Source: HRBIN23 sp046294495 (GTDB taxonomy: Bacteria; Chloroflexota; Dehalococcoidia; Lucifugimonadales; HRBIN23). Taken from it: a stretch of DNA of 17,820 bases. The notes below the pieces were generated by a model that was given only the letters and a program-made list of their open reading frames with translations, did not search any database and was not told the origin of the DNA. The position numbers were made by a program, and so were the translations under genes. Numbering within the stretch: position 1 is the stretch's first letter; each line of letters begins with the position of its first letter. Below are positions 6,382 through 13,906 of this stretch, one piece after another. The DNA lies in NCBI GenBank assembly GCA_046294495.1, contig JBKBKV010000038.1, positions 1 to 17,820 on the forward strand. The letters are read 5' to 3'.

Positions 6382-8451
6382 ATGGCTGATACTTTCCCTC
6401 TAGAACGCGTGCGCAATATAGGTTTCATTGCCCACATTGACGCGGGCAAGACCACCGTTACCGAGCGGGTCCTCTACTTCACCGGCCGAACATACAAGAT
6501 TGGTGAAGTGGATATGGGCACGGCAGTGATGGACTGGATGCCCCAGGAGCGGGAGCGAGGCATTACCATTACCGCCGCCGCTACCGTCTGCTACTGGCGC
6601 GAGCACCACATCAATATTATAGACACCCCAGGACATGTGGACTTCACTGCCGAGGTGGAGCGTAGCCTGCGCGTGTTGGACGGTGGGGTGGTTATCTTCG
6701 ATGCTGTGGCCGGCGTCCAGCCCCAGACGGAGACAGTGTGGCGTCAGGCCGACAAGTATCGGGTGCCGCGCATCTGCTTTGTCAACAAGATGGACCGCAC
6801 TGGCGCCGACTTCTTCCGCACCGTGGATACGATTGCCCATCGCCTCACAGCACGCCCCGTGCCTGTGCAAATTCCTATCGGGGCGGAAAGCGACTTCCGG
6901 GGCGTGGTAGACCTAATTGAACAGAAGGCTTACCTCTACGAGAGCGATGAGCCTAAGCCCCCCGTGGAAGCCCCCATCCCCGAGGGCCTGCAGGAGGCCG
7001 CGCGCCAATGGCGGGAGCGCCTGGTAGAGCGGGTTGCCGAGACCGACGATGCCCTGTTAGGGAAATACCTGGAGGGCGTGCCCATTAGCAAGGAGGAAAT
7101 CTACCAGGCCCTTAGGCGGGCAACCCTCTCCTACTCCCTTGTCCCTGTCCTCTGTGGCGCCGCCCTGCGCAACAAGGGCATCCAGCCATTGTTGGACGCT
7201 GTCCTCGCCTACCTTCCGTCGCCCCTGGATGTTCCACCCGTCCAGGGAACCGACCCCCGCACGGGCCAGAGCGTGGAACGCCTCCCCCAGGCCGACCAGC
7301 CCCTATGTGCCCTGGCCTTCAAGGTTATGACGGACCCTTACATCGGCCGCCTCGTCTACTTCCGTGTTTACTCGGGGGTGGCGCGCGCCGGTGCGACGGT
7401 CTATAACTCCAGCAAAGGTATACGGGAGCGCCTGGGGCGGGTGGTTCGCATGCACGCCCAGCACCGAGAGGAGGTGGAGACACTGGAGGCGGGGCATATC
7501 GGTGCGGCCATCGGCCTCAAGAGCACCTTTACTGGAGACACCCTGTGTGAGGAGGCACACCCCATTGTGCTGGAGCCCCCTCGTTTCCCCGAACCGGTTA
7601 TCTCCGTCTCCGTGGAGCCACGCACCAAGGCCGACCAGGAACATTTGGATACAGCCCTGCGCCGCCTCGCCGAGGAGGACCCTACCTTCAAGGTGCGCTT
7701 TGATCCCGAAACAGGAGAGACCCTCATTTCTGGCATGGGTGAGTTGCACCTAGAGGTGCTGGTGGACCGCATGCGCCGTGAGTTCGGTGTCCAGGCACGG
7801 GTGGGGCGCCCTAAGGTCTCCTACCGGGAGGCCATTACCCAGCCGGTGCGGGTAGAAGGACGCTTTATCCGGCAGACAGGAGGCCGTGGGCAGTATGGGC
7901 ATGTGTGGCTTGAAGTGGAGCCTCTACCCCGAGGGAGCGGCTTCCAGTTTGAAGACCGTATCGTCGGGGGGGTAGTGCCCAAGGAGTTTATCCCCGCTGT
8001 GGAGCAGGGGGTGCGGGAGGCCCTGGAGAACGGTGTGCTGGGCGGCTACCCGGTGGTGGATGTCAAGGTAGCCCTGGTGGATGGCAGTTATCACCCCGTA
8101 GACTCTTCGGACATGGCATTCAAGGTGGCGGGGAGTATGGCCATGCGGGAGGCCTTGAAGCGCGGTAGCCCCGTGCTTCTGGAGCCAATTATGGCTCTGG
8201 AAGTGGTTACTCCGGCTGAATACCTGGGGGATGTGTTGGGAGACCTTAACGCCCGCCGCGCACAGGTTCAGTCCCTAGAGGGGCACGGAGGCACCCAAAT
8301 CATCAGGGCCTTGGTGCCTCTAGCAGAGACCTTCGGATATGCGACGGTGCTCCGCTCCCTTACACAGGGGCGGGCCAGTTACTCCCTACAGTTCCACCAC
8401 TACCAGGAAACGCCCCAGGCCATCGCCCAGAGGGTGCTGGTAAAGGCGTAG
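6382..8451 (+). CDS. fusA: Translation elongation factor G
   Basis: EF-G is the GTPase that drives translocation and, with RRF, ribosome recycling. The 689-aa protein is full length. The G1 motif AHIDAGKTT (about residues 17-25), RGITITAAA switch I, DTPGHVDF (G3) and NKMDRTGADF (G4) are all intact. Domains III-V follow, including GMGELHLEVLVDRM, GRGQYGHVWLEVEP (domain IV) and the C-terminal AEYLGDVLGDLNARR. It starts 30 nt after rpsG behind TTAGGAG. The gene usually next in str operons, tuf, is absent. The next gene is rpsJ after 211 nt, so fusA probably closes this transcription unit. Confidence 0.98.
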   Translation: MADTFPLERVRNIGFIAHIDAGKTTVTERVLYFTGRTYKIGEVDMGTAVMDWMPQERERGITITAAATVCYWREHHINIIDTPGHVDFTAEVERSLRVLDGGVVIFDAVAGVQPQTETVWRQADKYRVPRICFVNKMDRTGADFFRTVDTIAHRLTARPVPVQIPIGAESDFRGVVDLIEQKAYLYESDEPKPPVEAPIPEGLQEAARQWRERLVERVAETDDALLGKYLEGVPISKEEIYQALRRATLSYSLVPVLCGAALRNKGIQPLLDAVLAYLPSPLDVPPVQGTDPRTGQSVERLPQADQPLCALAFKVMTDPYIGRLVYFRVYSGVARAGATVYNSSKGIRERLGRVVRMHAQHREEVETLEAGHIGAAIGLKSTFTGDTLCEEAHPIVLEPPRFPEPVISVSVEPRTKADQEHLDTALRRLAEEDPTFKVRFDPETGETLISGMGELHLEVLVDRMRREFGVQARVGRPKVSYREAITQPVRVEGRFIRQTGGRGQYGHVWLEVEPLPRGSGFQFEDRIVGGVVPKEFIPAVEQGVREALENGVLGGYPVVDVKVALVDGSYHPVDSSDMAFKVAGSMAMREALKRGSPVLLEPIMALEVVTPAEYLGDVLGDLNARRAQVQSLEGHGGTQIIRALVPLAETFGYATVLRSLTQGRASYSLQFHHYQETPQAIAQRVLVKA

Positions 8452-8477
8452 GGGCAGCAGAGCGCCGACATAGGTTC

Positions 8478-8487
8478 GCCCTAGGGC
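8478..8487. repeat. 10-bp perfect palindrome after fusA
   Basis: GCCCTAGGGC lies 26 nt after the fusA stop. It has no loop and no following T run, so a terminator role is doubtful. Confidence 0.3.
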
Positions 8488-8508
8488 TAAAAGTCCTGCC
8501 TAAAGGTC

Positions 8509-8538
8509 TTTACAAGGCTAAGGGGGTCGTGGCATGAT
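8509..8538 (+). promoter_or_regulatory. Candidate promoter of the rpsJ (S10) operon
   Basis: TTTACA (8509-8514), an 18-nt spacer and CATGAT (8533-8538), preceded by TG at 8530-8531 as an extended -10 (TGnCATGAT). The start would fall near 8545, at the base of the predicted leader stem. The location in the fusA-rpsJ gap, the only long gap in the cluster, supports it. Confidence 0.55.
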
Positions 8539-8545
8539 AGTTTTT

Positions 8546-8629
8546 GGCCCCGTGAAAGGGCGCACAGGCACACCCTACCGGAGCAGGGGGATCTACCCCC
8601 TGCCCTGGTTTATGCCCTCGGCACGGGCC
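8546..8629 (+). promoter_or_regulatory. Structured 5' leader of the S10 operon (possible r-protein-binding leader)
   Basis: GGCCCCGTG (8546-8554) can pair with CACGGGCC (8622-8629) through 8 pairs with one bulged C, closing a domain. Inside it GCAGGGGG (8583-8590) pairs perfectly with CCCCCTGC (8596-8603) around the loop ATCTA. The closing stem begins at the predicted transcript start. S10 leaders in several bacteria are bound by L4, encoded by the third gene here, to reduce expression. That role here is inferred by analogy. There is no U run after the inner hairpin. Confidence 0.45.
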
Positions 8630-8662
8630 AACAGGCGCCAATAAGGAAGAGGTCTAAAGTCT

Positions 8663-8977
8663 ATGGCAAGACAGCGACCGCATATCCGTATCATCTTGCG
8701 GGCCTTTGACCATCGGGTCCTGGACCAATCGGCCAAGCAGATTGTGGAGGTGGCTGAAGGCACTGGGGCCGTGGTTGCAGGCCCTGTGCCCCTTCCTTCC
8801 AAGGTAAAGCGGTTCTGCGTTATTCGCTCTCCCCACATTGACAAAGACTCCCGAGAGCACTTTGAACTGCGTGTGCACAAGCGGCTCATTGATGTGCTAG
8901 AGCCTACTCCAAAGACCCTGGAGACCCTCTCCCGCCTCAATATGCCGGCGGGAGTAGATATCCAGGTGAAAGCGTAG
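8663..8977 (+). CDS. rpsJ: 30S ribosomal protein S10
   Basis: S10 sits in the 30S head and, as NusE, also joins NusB in antitermination. The 104-aa protein has the normal length. It has IRIILRAFDHRVLDQSA (residues about 8-24), GPVPLPSKVKRFCVIRSPH with the conserved loop, and HFELRVHKRLIDVLEP near 70-85. AAGGAAGAGG lies about 10 nt before the ATG. It opens the long S10-spc operon behind its own promoter and leader, and rplC follows after 8 nt. Confidence 0.98.
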   Translation: MARQRPHIRIILRAFDHRVLDQSAKQIVEVAEGTGAVVAGPVPLPSKVKRFCVIRSPHIDKDSREHFELRVHKRLIDVLEPTPKTLETLSRLNMPAGVDIQVKA

Positions 8978-8985
8978 AGGACGCT

Positions 8986-9669
8986 ATGCCAATCGCTGGT
9001 CTGCTGGGCCGAAAGATAGGGATGACCCAGCGCTTCCAAGAGGATGGGAGCCCGGCACCGGTTACGGCTATCCAGGCAGGGCCGTGCTGGGTAACACAGG
9101 TTCGCACCCTAGGCAACGACGGCTACACGGCCGTGCAGTTGGGCTTTGAGGAAATAGGGACACTGAAGGGGGGGGTGCGCCTAAAAGACCTGCGCCCCGC
9201 AGACCTAAAACCCCTAACGCGTCCCGAGGCCGGCCACTTGCGGAAAGTCGGCGTCCTCCTGCGCCACCTGCGAGAGGTGCGTGTGGATGACCTGGGGGAT
9301 GTGCAGGTGGGCCAGAAGGTTACAGTGGACATCTTCAAGCCCGGCGACCGTGTGGATGTGGAGGGGTGCTCCAAGGGACGGGGCTTTGCAGGGGTCGTCA
9401 AGCGCCACCACTTCAAAGGTGGCCCAAAGACCCACGGCCAGAGCGACCGCCACCGTGCCCCAGGCTCCATCGGCTCTACAACCTTCCCCGGGAGGGTGCT
9501 GAAGGGCTTGCGTATGGCAGGGCACATGGGCGACCAGAGGGTTACTGTGCGTAACTTACAGGTGGTGGCTGTAGACCCGGAGCGCAACCTCCTTTTTCTA
9601 AAGGGGGCAGTGCCAGGGCCGGTAAACGGCCTCCTTGTTATTCGCAAGGCCAAAGCACCCAGGAAGTAG
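8986..9669 (+). CDS. rplC: 50S ribosomal protein L3
   Basis: L3 binds 23S rRNA domain VI early in 50S assembly and reaches the peptidyl transferase centre. The 227-aa product starts with IAGLLGRKIGMTQRF. It carries the internal extension GRGFAGVVKRHHFKGG (about residues 127-142), then THGQSDRHRAPGSIG and GRVLKGLRMAGHMG. It is slightly longer than E. coli L3 (209 aa). The ATG follows the S10 stop by 8 nt with a GAGG-type site overlapping the end of rpsJ. It is coupled to rplD 8 nt downstream. Confidence 0.98.
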   Translation: MPIAGLLGRKIGMTQRFQEDGSPAPVTAIQAGPCWVTQVRTLGNDGYTAVQLGFEEIGTLKGGVRLKDLRPADLKPLTRPEAGHLRKVGVLLRHLREVRVDDLGDVQVGQKVTVDIFKPGDRVDVEGCSKGRGFAGVVKRHHFKGGPKTHGQSDRHRAPGSIGSTTFPGRVLKGLRMAGHMGDQRVTVRNLQVVAVDPERNLLFLKGAVPGPVNGLLVIRKAKAPRK

Positions 9670-9677
9670 GGTAGATC

Positions 9678-10331
9678 ATGGAACTCCCAGTTATGAGCCA
9701 GCAAGGCGTTATTACGGGCCAGGTCAGCGTCAGCGACCAGGTGTTTGCCCTGCCCATGAACTACGCCTTGGTCCACCAGGTGGTGGTGGCCCAGCAGGCC
9801 AATCGCCGCACCGGCACCCACGACACCAAGACCCGAGGCGAGGTAAGCGGGGGCGGGCGCAAACCCTGGCCCCAGAAGCATACTGGGCGCGCCCGACACG
9901 GGAGCATCCGAGAGCCCCAGTGGCGCCACGGGGGCGTAGCCTTTGGCCCTCACCCCAGGGACTACCACCAACGCATCCCCAAGGCTATGCGGCGCCTGGC
10001 TATAAAGGTGCTGTTGTCTGACAAGGCGCGCAACGGGGAACTTACTTTACTAGACAACCTCACCTTGGATGGGAAAACTAAAGAGGTCGAGAACCTCCTT
10101 CGCACTCTGGGTATCGCCAAGAAGTGCCTCGTGGTTACCGATGTGGCTGACCCCCGCCTGGCCTCTGCGACCCGCAACCTGGAGATGGTGAAATCCTTGC
10201 CCGCTCATACGCTTAATGCACTAGACCTTGTTACCTACGACCACCTCCTGCTCACTCTCCCGGCCGTGCGCAAGATTGAGGCCCTGTGGGCACAGGAGCA
10301 CCCGCGCCGCAGGGCCAGGATGCCTCTATAG
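9678..10331 (+). CDS. rplD: 50S ribosomal protein L4
   Basis: L4 lines the peptide exit tunnel. In E. coli it also represses its own operon by binding the S10 leader. The 217-aa protein shows the tunnel loop region RTGTHDTKTRGEVSGGGRKPWPQ in two parts (about residues 42-65), TGRARHGSIREPQWRHGG and FGPHPRDYHQRIPKAMRRLA. The C-terminal Rossmann-like half keeps LVVTD and LNALDLVTYDHLLLT. The ATG at 9678 is the best choice; an in-frame methionine six codons later lacks a binding site. Given the folded rpsJ leader, L4 is the natural candidate regulator, by inference only. Confidence 0.97.
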   Translation: MELPVMSQQGVITGQVSVSDQVFALPMNYALVHQVVVAQQANRRTGTHDTKTRGEVSGGGRKPWPQKHTGRARHGSIREPQWRHGGVAFGPHPRDYHQRIPKAMRRLAIKVLLSDKARNGELTLLDNLTLDGKTKEVENLLRTLGIAKKCLVVTDVADPRLASATRNLEMVKSLPAHTLNALDLVTYDHLLLTLPAVRKIEALWAQEHPRRRARMPL

Positions 10332-10346
10332 AGGAAAGGCACACTT

Positions 10347-10640
10347 ATGACCGACATCGCCCAACTGACAAAAGTGCTTCGCCGTCCACTGATAACGGAG
10401 AAGTCTCTTCGCCTGCAGGAGCAGGGGCGCTATTCCTTTGAAGTCGATCCCACGGCCAACAAAGGGGTGGTAAAGCAGGCGGTGGAGCGCCTGTTCGGAG
10501 TAGATGTGGTGCAAGTTAACATTATCCGCGTGAAGGGAAAGCGCAAGCGCTTCGGCCCGCGTTGGGTGCAGAGGCCCGGCTACAAAAAGGCCATCGTTAC
10601 CTTGAAGCCCGGTCAAAAGATTCCTATTCTGGAAGGCTAA
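10347..10640 (+). CDS. rplW: 50S ribosomal protein L23
   Basis: L23 stands at the tunnel exit and is the docking site for trigger factor and SRP. The 97-aa protein has normal length. It shows VLRRPLITEKS (about residues 10-20), YSFEVDPTANKGVVKQAVERLFGV in the usual position, and GYKKAIVTLKPGQKI near the end. GAGGAAAGG lies before the ATG. Only 2 nt separate its stop from rplB. Confidence 0.98.
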   Translation: MTDIAQLTKVLRRPLITEKSLRLQEQGRYSFEVDPTANKGVVKQAVERLFGVDVVQVNIIRVKGKRKRFGPRWVQRPGYKKAIVTLKPGQKIPILEG

Positions 10641-10642
10641 CT

Positions 10643-11491
10643 ATGGGGCTAAAGACTTTCAAGCCCGTTACCCCCGGACTGCGAGGGGCCGTCCTTCCCG
10701 ACTACTCGGAGATTACCGAAGAGGAGCCGGAGAAGTCTCTGCTCGAGCCGCTAAAAAAGAGCGGTGGGCGAAATAACCAGGGGCGTGTTACCACGCGCCA
10801 TCGCGGTGGCGGACACAAGCGCATGTATCGGTGTATTGACTTCAAGCGCTATGACCGCCTCAATGAGCCGGCTAGGGTCGTTGCCATTGCATACGACCCT
10901 AATCGCACGGCACGCCTGGCCCTGCTACAATACTCAGATGGTGAACGACGCTACATTCTTTGGCCCCTGGGCGTCAAGGTAGGGGACACTGTAGCGGCTG
11001 GCCCCGATGTGGAAGTAAAGCCGGGGAACGCCCTCCCGCTACGCCTTATCCCTGTGGGCAGCATGGTGCATAACATAGAGTTGCAACCGGGAAAAGGCGG
11101 GCAGATTGTGCGCAGCGCCGGAGGGGCGGCGCAAATTCTGGCCCGGGAAGAGCGCTACACCCTAGTGCGCCTACCCTCTGGAGAGGTGCGGCGCATCCTG
11201 GGCGATTGCTACGCCACCATTGGGCAGGTGGGCAATGTGGAGCACCAGAATGTAAGCCTGGGTAAGGCAGGGCGGCGCCGGTGGAAGGGATGGCGCCCTG
11301 AGGTGCGTGGCAAAGCCATGAGCCCCCGAGACCACCCTCACGGTGGCGGCGAGGGGCGTAACCCCATCGGCTTGAAGGGGCCCAAGACCAAGTGGGGCAA
11401 ACAGGCCCTGGGGGTGAAGACCCGCCGAAACAAGAAGACGGATAAGTTCATCGTGAAGCGGAGAAGGATAGGATATGGGGCGCTCGGCTAA
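10643..11491 (+). CDS. rplB: 50S ribosomal protein L2
   Basis: L2 is a primary 23S rRNA binder needed for subunit association and peptidyl transfer. The chosen ATG at 10643 gives MGLKTFKPVTPGLRGAV, the normal L2 N-terminus, and 282 aa. Upstream in-frame codons only extend into rplW. Features are GRNNQGRVTTRHRGGGHKR (about residues 43-61), the SH3-like core, and SPRDHPHGGGEGRNPIG holding the conserved histidine near the active centre. The last 17 nt overlap the start of rpsS, which implies translational coupling. Confidence 0.98.
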   Translation: MGLKTFKPVTPGLRGAVLPDYSEITEEEPEKSLLEPLKKSGGRNNQGRVTTRHRGGGHKRMYRCIDFKRYDRLNEPARVVAIAYDPNRTARLALLQYSDGERRYILWPLGVKVGDTVAAGPDVEVKPGNALPLRLIPVGSMVHNIELQPGKGGQIVRSAGGAAQILAREERYTLVRLPSGEVRRILGDCYATIGQVGNVEHQNVSLGKAGRRRWKGWRPEVRGKAMSPRDHPHGGGEGRNPIGLKGPKTKWGKQALGVKTRRNKKTDKFIVKRRRIGYGALG

Positions 11492-11792
11492 GAAGGGGCC
11501 TTTCGTAGACCCCAAACTGCTGAAGCGGGTGCAGACGGCCCGCAAAAGCGGAGAGAAGGTTGTTATCAAAACCTGGTCCCGTGCGTCTATGATCCTACCG
11601 GAAATGGTGGGCCTAACCATCGCTGTGCACGATGGGCGCCGCCATATCCCCGTTTACATAACGGAAAACATGGTGGGGCATCGCCTGGGTGAGTTTGCTC
11701 CCACCCGCACCTTCCGTGGACATTCGGCGCGGGCAGAGAAGACCACCGGTGTAACGAAGACCGCTCCCGGCCCCGCTGCCAGCGCTTCCTAA
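11475..11792 (+). CDS. rpsS: 30S ribosomal protein S19
   Basis: S19 forms a head complex with S13 and contacts the A-site region. The 105-aa protein contains SAKKGPFVDPKLL (residues 4-16), TWSRASMILPEMVGLTIAVH and HRLGEFAPTRTFRGH. It exceeds the usual 92-93 aa by a Thr/Ala/Pro/Ser-rich tail. The ATG lies inside the last codons of rplB, preceded by GAGAAGGATAGG within that gene. The normal MGRSAKKGPF start supports it. Confidence 0.98.
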   Translation: MGRSAKKGPFVDPKLLKRVQTARKSGEKVVIKTWSRASMILPEMVGLTIAVHDGRRHIPVYITENMVGHRLGEFAPTRTFRGHSARAEKTTGVTKTAPGPAASAS

Positions 11793-11805
11793 AGAGTGAG
11801 ACGCT

Positions 11806-12153
11806 ATGCCTGTGCGTGCAGTAAGTAAGAACTACGGCCAATCCCCCAAGAAGGTGCGCCGTGTGCTCGGCCTCATCCGAGGGAAGAGGGTTACCGAGGC
11901 GCAGGCTATCCTGCGCTTCATCCCAAGCCCCTCGGCCAGGGCTGTTCTGAAGACCCTGGAATCGGCCATAGCCAACGCCGAGCACAACCAGAGCATGGTG
12001 GCCGACGACCTGCGCATTGTAGCGGCCTATGCCGACGACGGCCCCCGTCTGAAGCGGGCGCGCCCTCAGGCCCGAGGGCGCATTAACCCTATCCTGAAGC
12101 GCACCTGCCATATCACCATAGAGGTGGACGAGGAGGCAACAGGTGGGCCATAA
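11806..12153 (+). CDS. rplV: 50S ribosomal protein L22
   Basis: L22 contacts all 23S rRNA domains, and its beta-hairpin narrows the exit tunnel where macrolides bind. The 115-aa product has SPKKVRRVLGLIRGKRV (about residues 12-28), AILRFIPSPSARAVLKTLESA and NAEHN. The loop ends in RLKRARPQARGRINPILKRTCHI (about 84-106, read in two parts), the usual tunnel-tip pattern. It starts 13 nt after rpsS and overlaps rpsC by 11 nt. Confidence 0.98.
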   Translation: MPVRAVSKNYGQSPKKVRRVLGLIRGKRVTEAQAILRFIPSPSARAVLKTLESAIANAEHNQSMVADDLRIVAAYADDGPRLKRARPQARGRINPILKRTCHITIEVDEEATGGP

Positions 12154-12892
12154 AACACATCCGATAGGCTTTCGCCTAGGGGTGGGCCTGGGCCAGACCC
12201 TGATACGAGACTGGCAGACCCACTGGTTCGCCCCCAAAGGCACCCCTTATCGCCAGCGCCTGCAGGAAGACTTGCGTATCCGCCACGCCATCGCTGCATC
12301 CTATGGGCGCGATGCGGCCATCAGCAAGGTGGAAATTGAGCGGGACCCCCAGCAGGTGCGGGTAACCATTCACACAGCACGCCCGGGCGTGGTGATCGGG
12401 CGGGACGGCAAGCGGGTGCGGGACCTGGGCAAGGCTCTGGAAGCCCTTACCTCTCAACGGGTTAAAGTGGATGTGAAGGAGATTGAGAAGCCAGAACTAG
12501 AAGCCATCCTGGTAGCGCGCAGTGTCGCCGAGCAGTTGGAGAAACGGGTAGGCCACCGTCGGGCCATGCTCCAGGCGGCCACCCGAAGCCTGCAGGCCGG
12601 TGCCAAGGGGGTGAAAATTGCGGTGGCCGGCCGCCTGGGCGGGGCGGAAATTGCACGGCGGGAAAAGGTTATGATGGGGCGGCTCCCCCTGCATACCATA
12701 CGGGCCGATGTGGATTTTGCAGTGGCAGAAGCGCTAACCGTGATGGGGCGTATCGGTGTGAAAGTGTGGATTTACAGGGGGGATATGCTCCCACCCAGCC
12801 TCGCAGAGGCTGAAGTTACTCCAGAAGAGGCCAGGCCTATCCAGGTAACCATCCCTGCAGAGGCCGGACAACCCGTTGAAGGGGTAGAGTAA
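12143..12892 (+). CDS. rpsC: 30S ribosomal protein S3
   Basis: S3 shapes the mRNA entry channel. The start is GTG 12143, giving M-GHKTHPIGFRLGV, the invariant S3 N-terminus. AGGAGG at about 12131 lies inside the end of rplV, so the two genes overlap by 11 nt. The 249-aa protein has the KH motif ARPGVVIGRDGKRV (about residues 78-91), then GVKIAVAGRLGGAEIARRE and DVDFAVAEALTVMGRIGVKVW. It runs about 20-30 residues longer than many S3 proteins through a Pro/Glu/Ala-rich tail. Confidence 0.98.
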   Translation: MGHKTHPIGFRLGVGLGQTLIRDWQTHWFAPKGTPYRQRLQEDLRIRHAIAASYGRDAAISKVEIERDPQQVRVTIHTARPGVVIGRDGKRVRDLGKALEALTSQRVKVDVKEIEKPELEAILVARSVAEQLEKRVGHRRAMLQAATRSLQAGAKGVKIAVAGRLGGAEIARREKVMMGRLPLHTIRADVDFAVAEALTVMGRIGVKVWIYRGDMLPPSLAEAEVTPEEARPIQVTIPAEAGQPVEGVE

Positions 12893-13336
12893 ATGCTCCA
12901 ACCCAAGCGCGTGAAATACCGCAAAGCCCACCGCGGACGGCGTAAAGGGGTATCCACCGGAGCCACCACCCTGGAGTTCGGTGAGTGGGGCCTCAAAGCA
13001 CTGGAACCTTGCTGGCTCACCGCTCGCCAGATTGAGGCCGCCCGCCGTGCTATCTCCCGCCACCTAAAACGGGCCGGCCAGGTGTGGATTCGAGTCTTCC
13101 CCGACAAGCCTGTCAGCAAGAAGCCCCTAGAGACCCGCATGGGTGGGGGCAAGGGGGCCGTAGAGCATTGGGTGGCCGTGGTTAAGAGGGGTCGCATCCT
13201 CTTTGAGGTGGGGGGGTTGCCCCAAGACCTGGCCCTGGAGGCCTTGCGCCAAGCGGCCGACAAACTCCCCATCCCGGTCAAGGTTGTGCACCGCTCCAAC
13301 TTCCTGGAGGCCCCGGCTGGAGAAGCGGAGGGGTAG
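12893..13336 (+). CDS. rplP: 50S ribosomal protein L16
   Basis: L16 organises the A-site tRNA pocket of the 50S subunit. The 147-aa protein starts MLQPKRVKYRKAHRG. It includes FGEWGLKALEPCWLTARQIEAARRA in the expected position (about residues 25-49) and VWIRVFPDKPVSKKPLETRMGGGKG (about 66-90), both diagnostic. The start codon abuts the rpsC stop with no spacer (TAAATG). Length is slightly above the usual 137-144 aa. Confidence 0.98.
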   Translation: MLQPKRVKYRKAHRGRRKGVSTGATTLEFGEWGLKALEPCWLTARQIEAARRAISRHLKRAGQVWIRVFPDKPVSKKPLETRMGGGKGAVEHWVAVVKRGRILFEVGGLPQDLALEALRQAADKLPIPVKVVHRSNFLEAPAGEAEG

Positions 13337-13338
13337 GA

Positions 13339-13557
13339 ATGCCATTCATGCGCCTGGATGAAATCCGCACCAAACCCACCGAGGAACTCCAGAAGGAGAT
13401 CCAGGGCCTCTACAGGGAACTGGCCAACTTGCGGTGGAGGTGGCACACCCGGCAACTGGAGAACTATCAGGAGATCAAACGCATTCGAAAAACCATCGCC
13501 CGTGTCCTCACAGTCCTACGGGAGCGGGAACTGGGGATAACCAATGCCGCATCATAA
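13339..13557 (+). CDS. rpmC: 50S ribosomal protein L29
   Basis: L29 is a small helical protein beside L23 at the tunnel exit. The 72-aa product has LDEIRTKPTEELQKEIQ, LYRELANLRWRWHTRQLEN and IKRIRKTIARVLTVLRER, the typical two-helix pattern. Either the first ATG (13339) or the one at 13348 could be used; the first sits 6 nt after GGGGTAGGA. Its final 14 nt overlap rpsQ. Confidence 0.96.
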   Translation: MPFMRLDEIRTKPTEELQKEIQGLYRELANLRWRWHTRQLENYQEIKRIRKTIARVLTVLRERELGITNAAS

Positions 13558-13906
13558 GGAATATATCGGTAGGGTCATTAGCACCAGAATGCAGAAGACA
13601 GTGGTAGTGGCCGTTGAGTGGGTGCAGCATCACCCTCTCTACAAGAAGGCCATGCGTCGCGTTACCAAACTTTACGCCCACGACCCTCGTCAGGTGTGCC
13701 GCATGGGCGACACCGTTCGGGTGGTGGGTGTGCGTCCCCTGTCAAAGACCAAGCGCTGGCTGGTGAAAGAGGTTATCGCCCGTGGAGAGATGCCCGAGGT
13801 GGCCCCCCAGGCTGTGGGGCAAGAGATAGAGGAGGCTCTGGAACCCCCCACCCCGACGCCCCCTCAACAGCCCCCGTCTTCCCAGCAAGGAGGGAGCCAG
13901 CCGTGA
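13544..13906 (+). CDS. rpsQ: 30S ribosomal protein S17 with C-terminal tail
   Basis: S17 binds 16S rRNA helix 11 early in assembly. Residues 1-82 are an ordinary S17: YIGRVISTRMQKTVVVAVE, HPLYKKAMRRVTKLYAHD and GDTVRVVGVRPLSKTKRW. The protein is 120 aa instead of about 85. The extra part is acidic, then rich in Pro, Thr, Gln and Ser, and probably disordered. This tail contains the rplN ribosome binding site and overlaps its GTG start by 4 nt (GTGA). The start lies 14 nt inside rpmC. Confidence 0.97.
   Translation: MPHHKEYIGRVISTRMQKTVVVAVEWVQHHPLYKKAMRRVTKLYAHDPRQVCRMGDTVRVVGVRPLSKTKRWLVKEVIARGEMPEVAPQAVGQEIEEALEPPTPTPPQQPPSSQQGGSQP

Noticed and set aside
8583..8603. Intrinsic terminator after fusA
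   Set aside because: The hairpin is perfect but followed by CCTGG rather than a T run, and it lies in the rpsJ leader.
9123..9971. Long minus-strand open frame (282 aa) opposite rplC and rplD
   Set aside because: It is antisense to two highly conserved ribosomal genes; its length follows from GC-rich codon composition.
10562..10642. N-terminal extension of L2 into rplW
   Set aside because: ATG 10643 gives the normal L2 start and lies 2 nt after the rplW stop.
13618..13902. N-terminal extension of L14 through the rpsQ region
   Set aside because: The GTG at 13903 with a strong ribosome binding site gives the exact family N-terminus; upstream sequence is the S17 gene in another frame.
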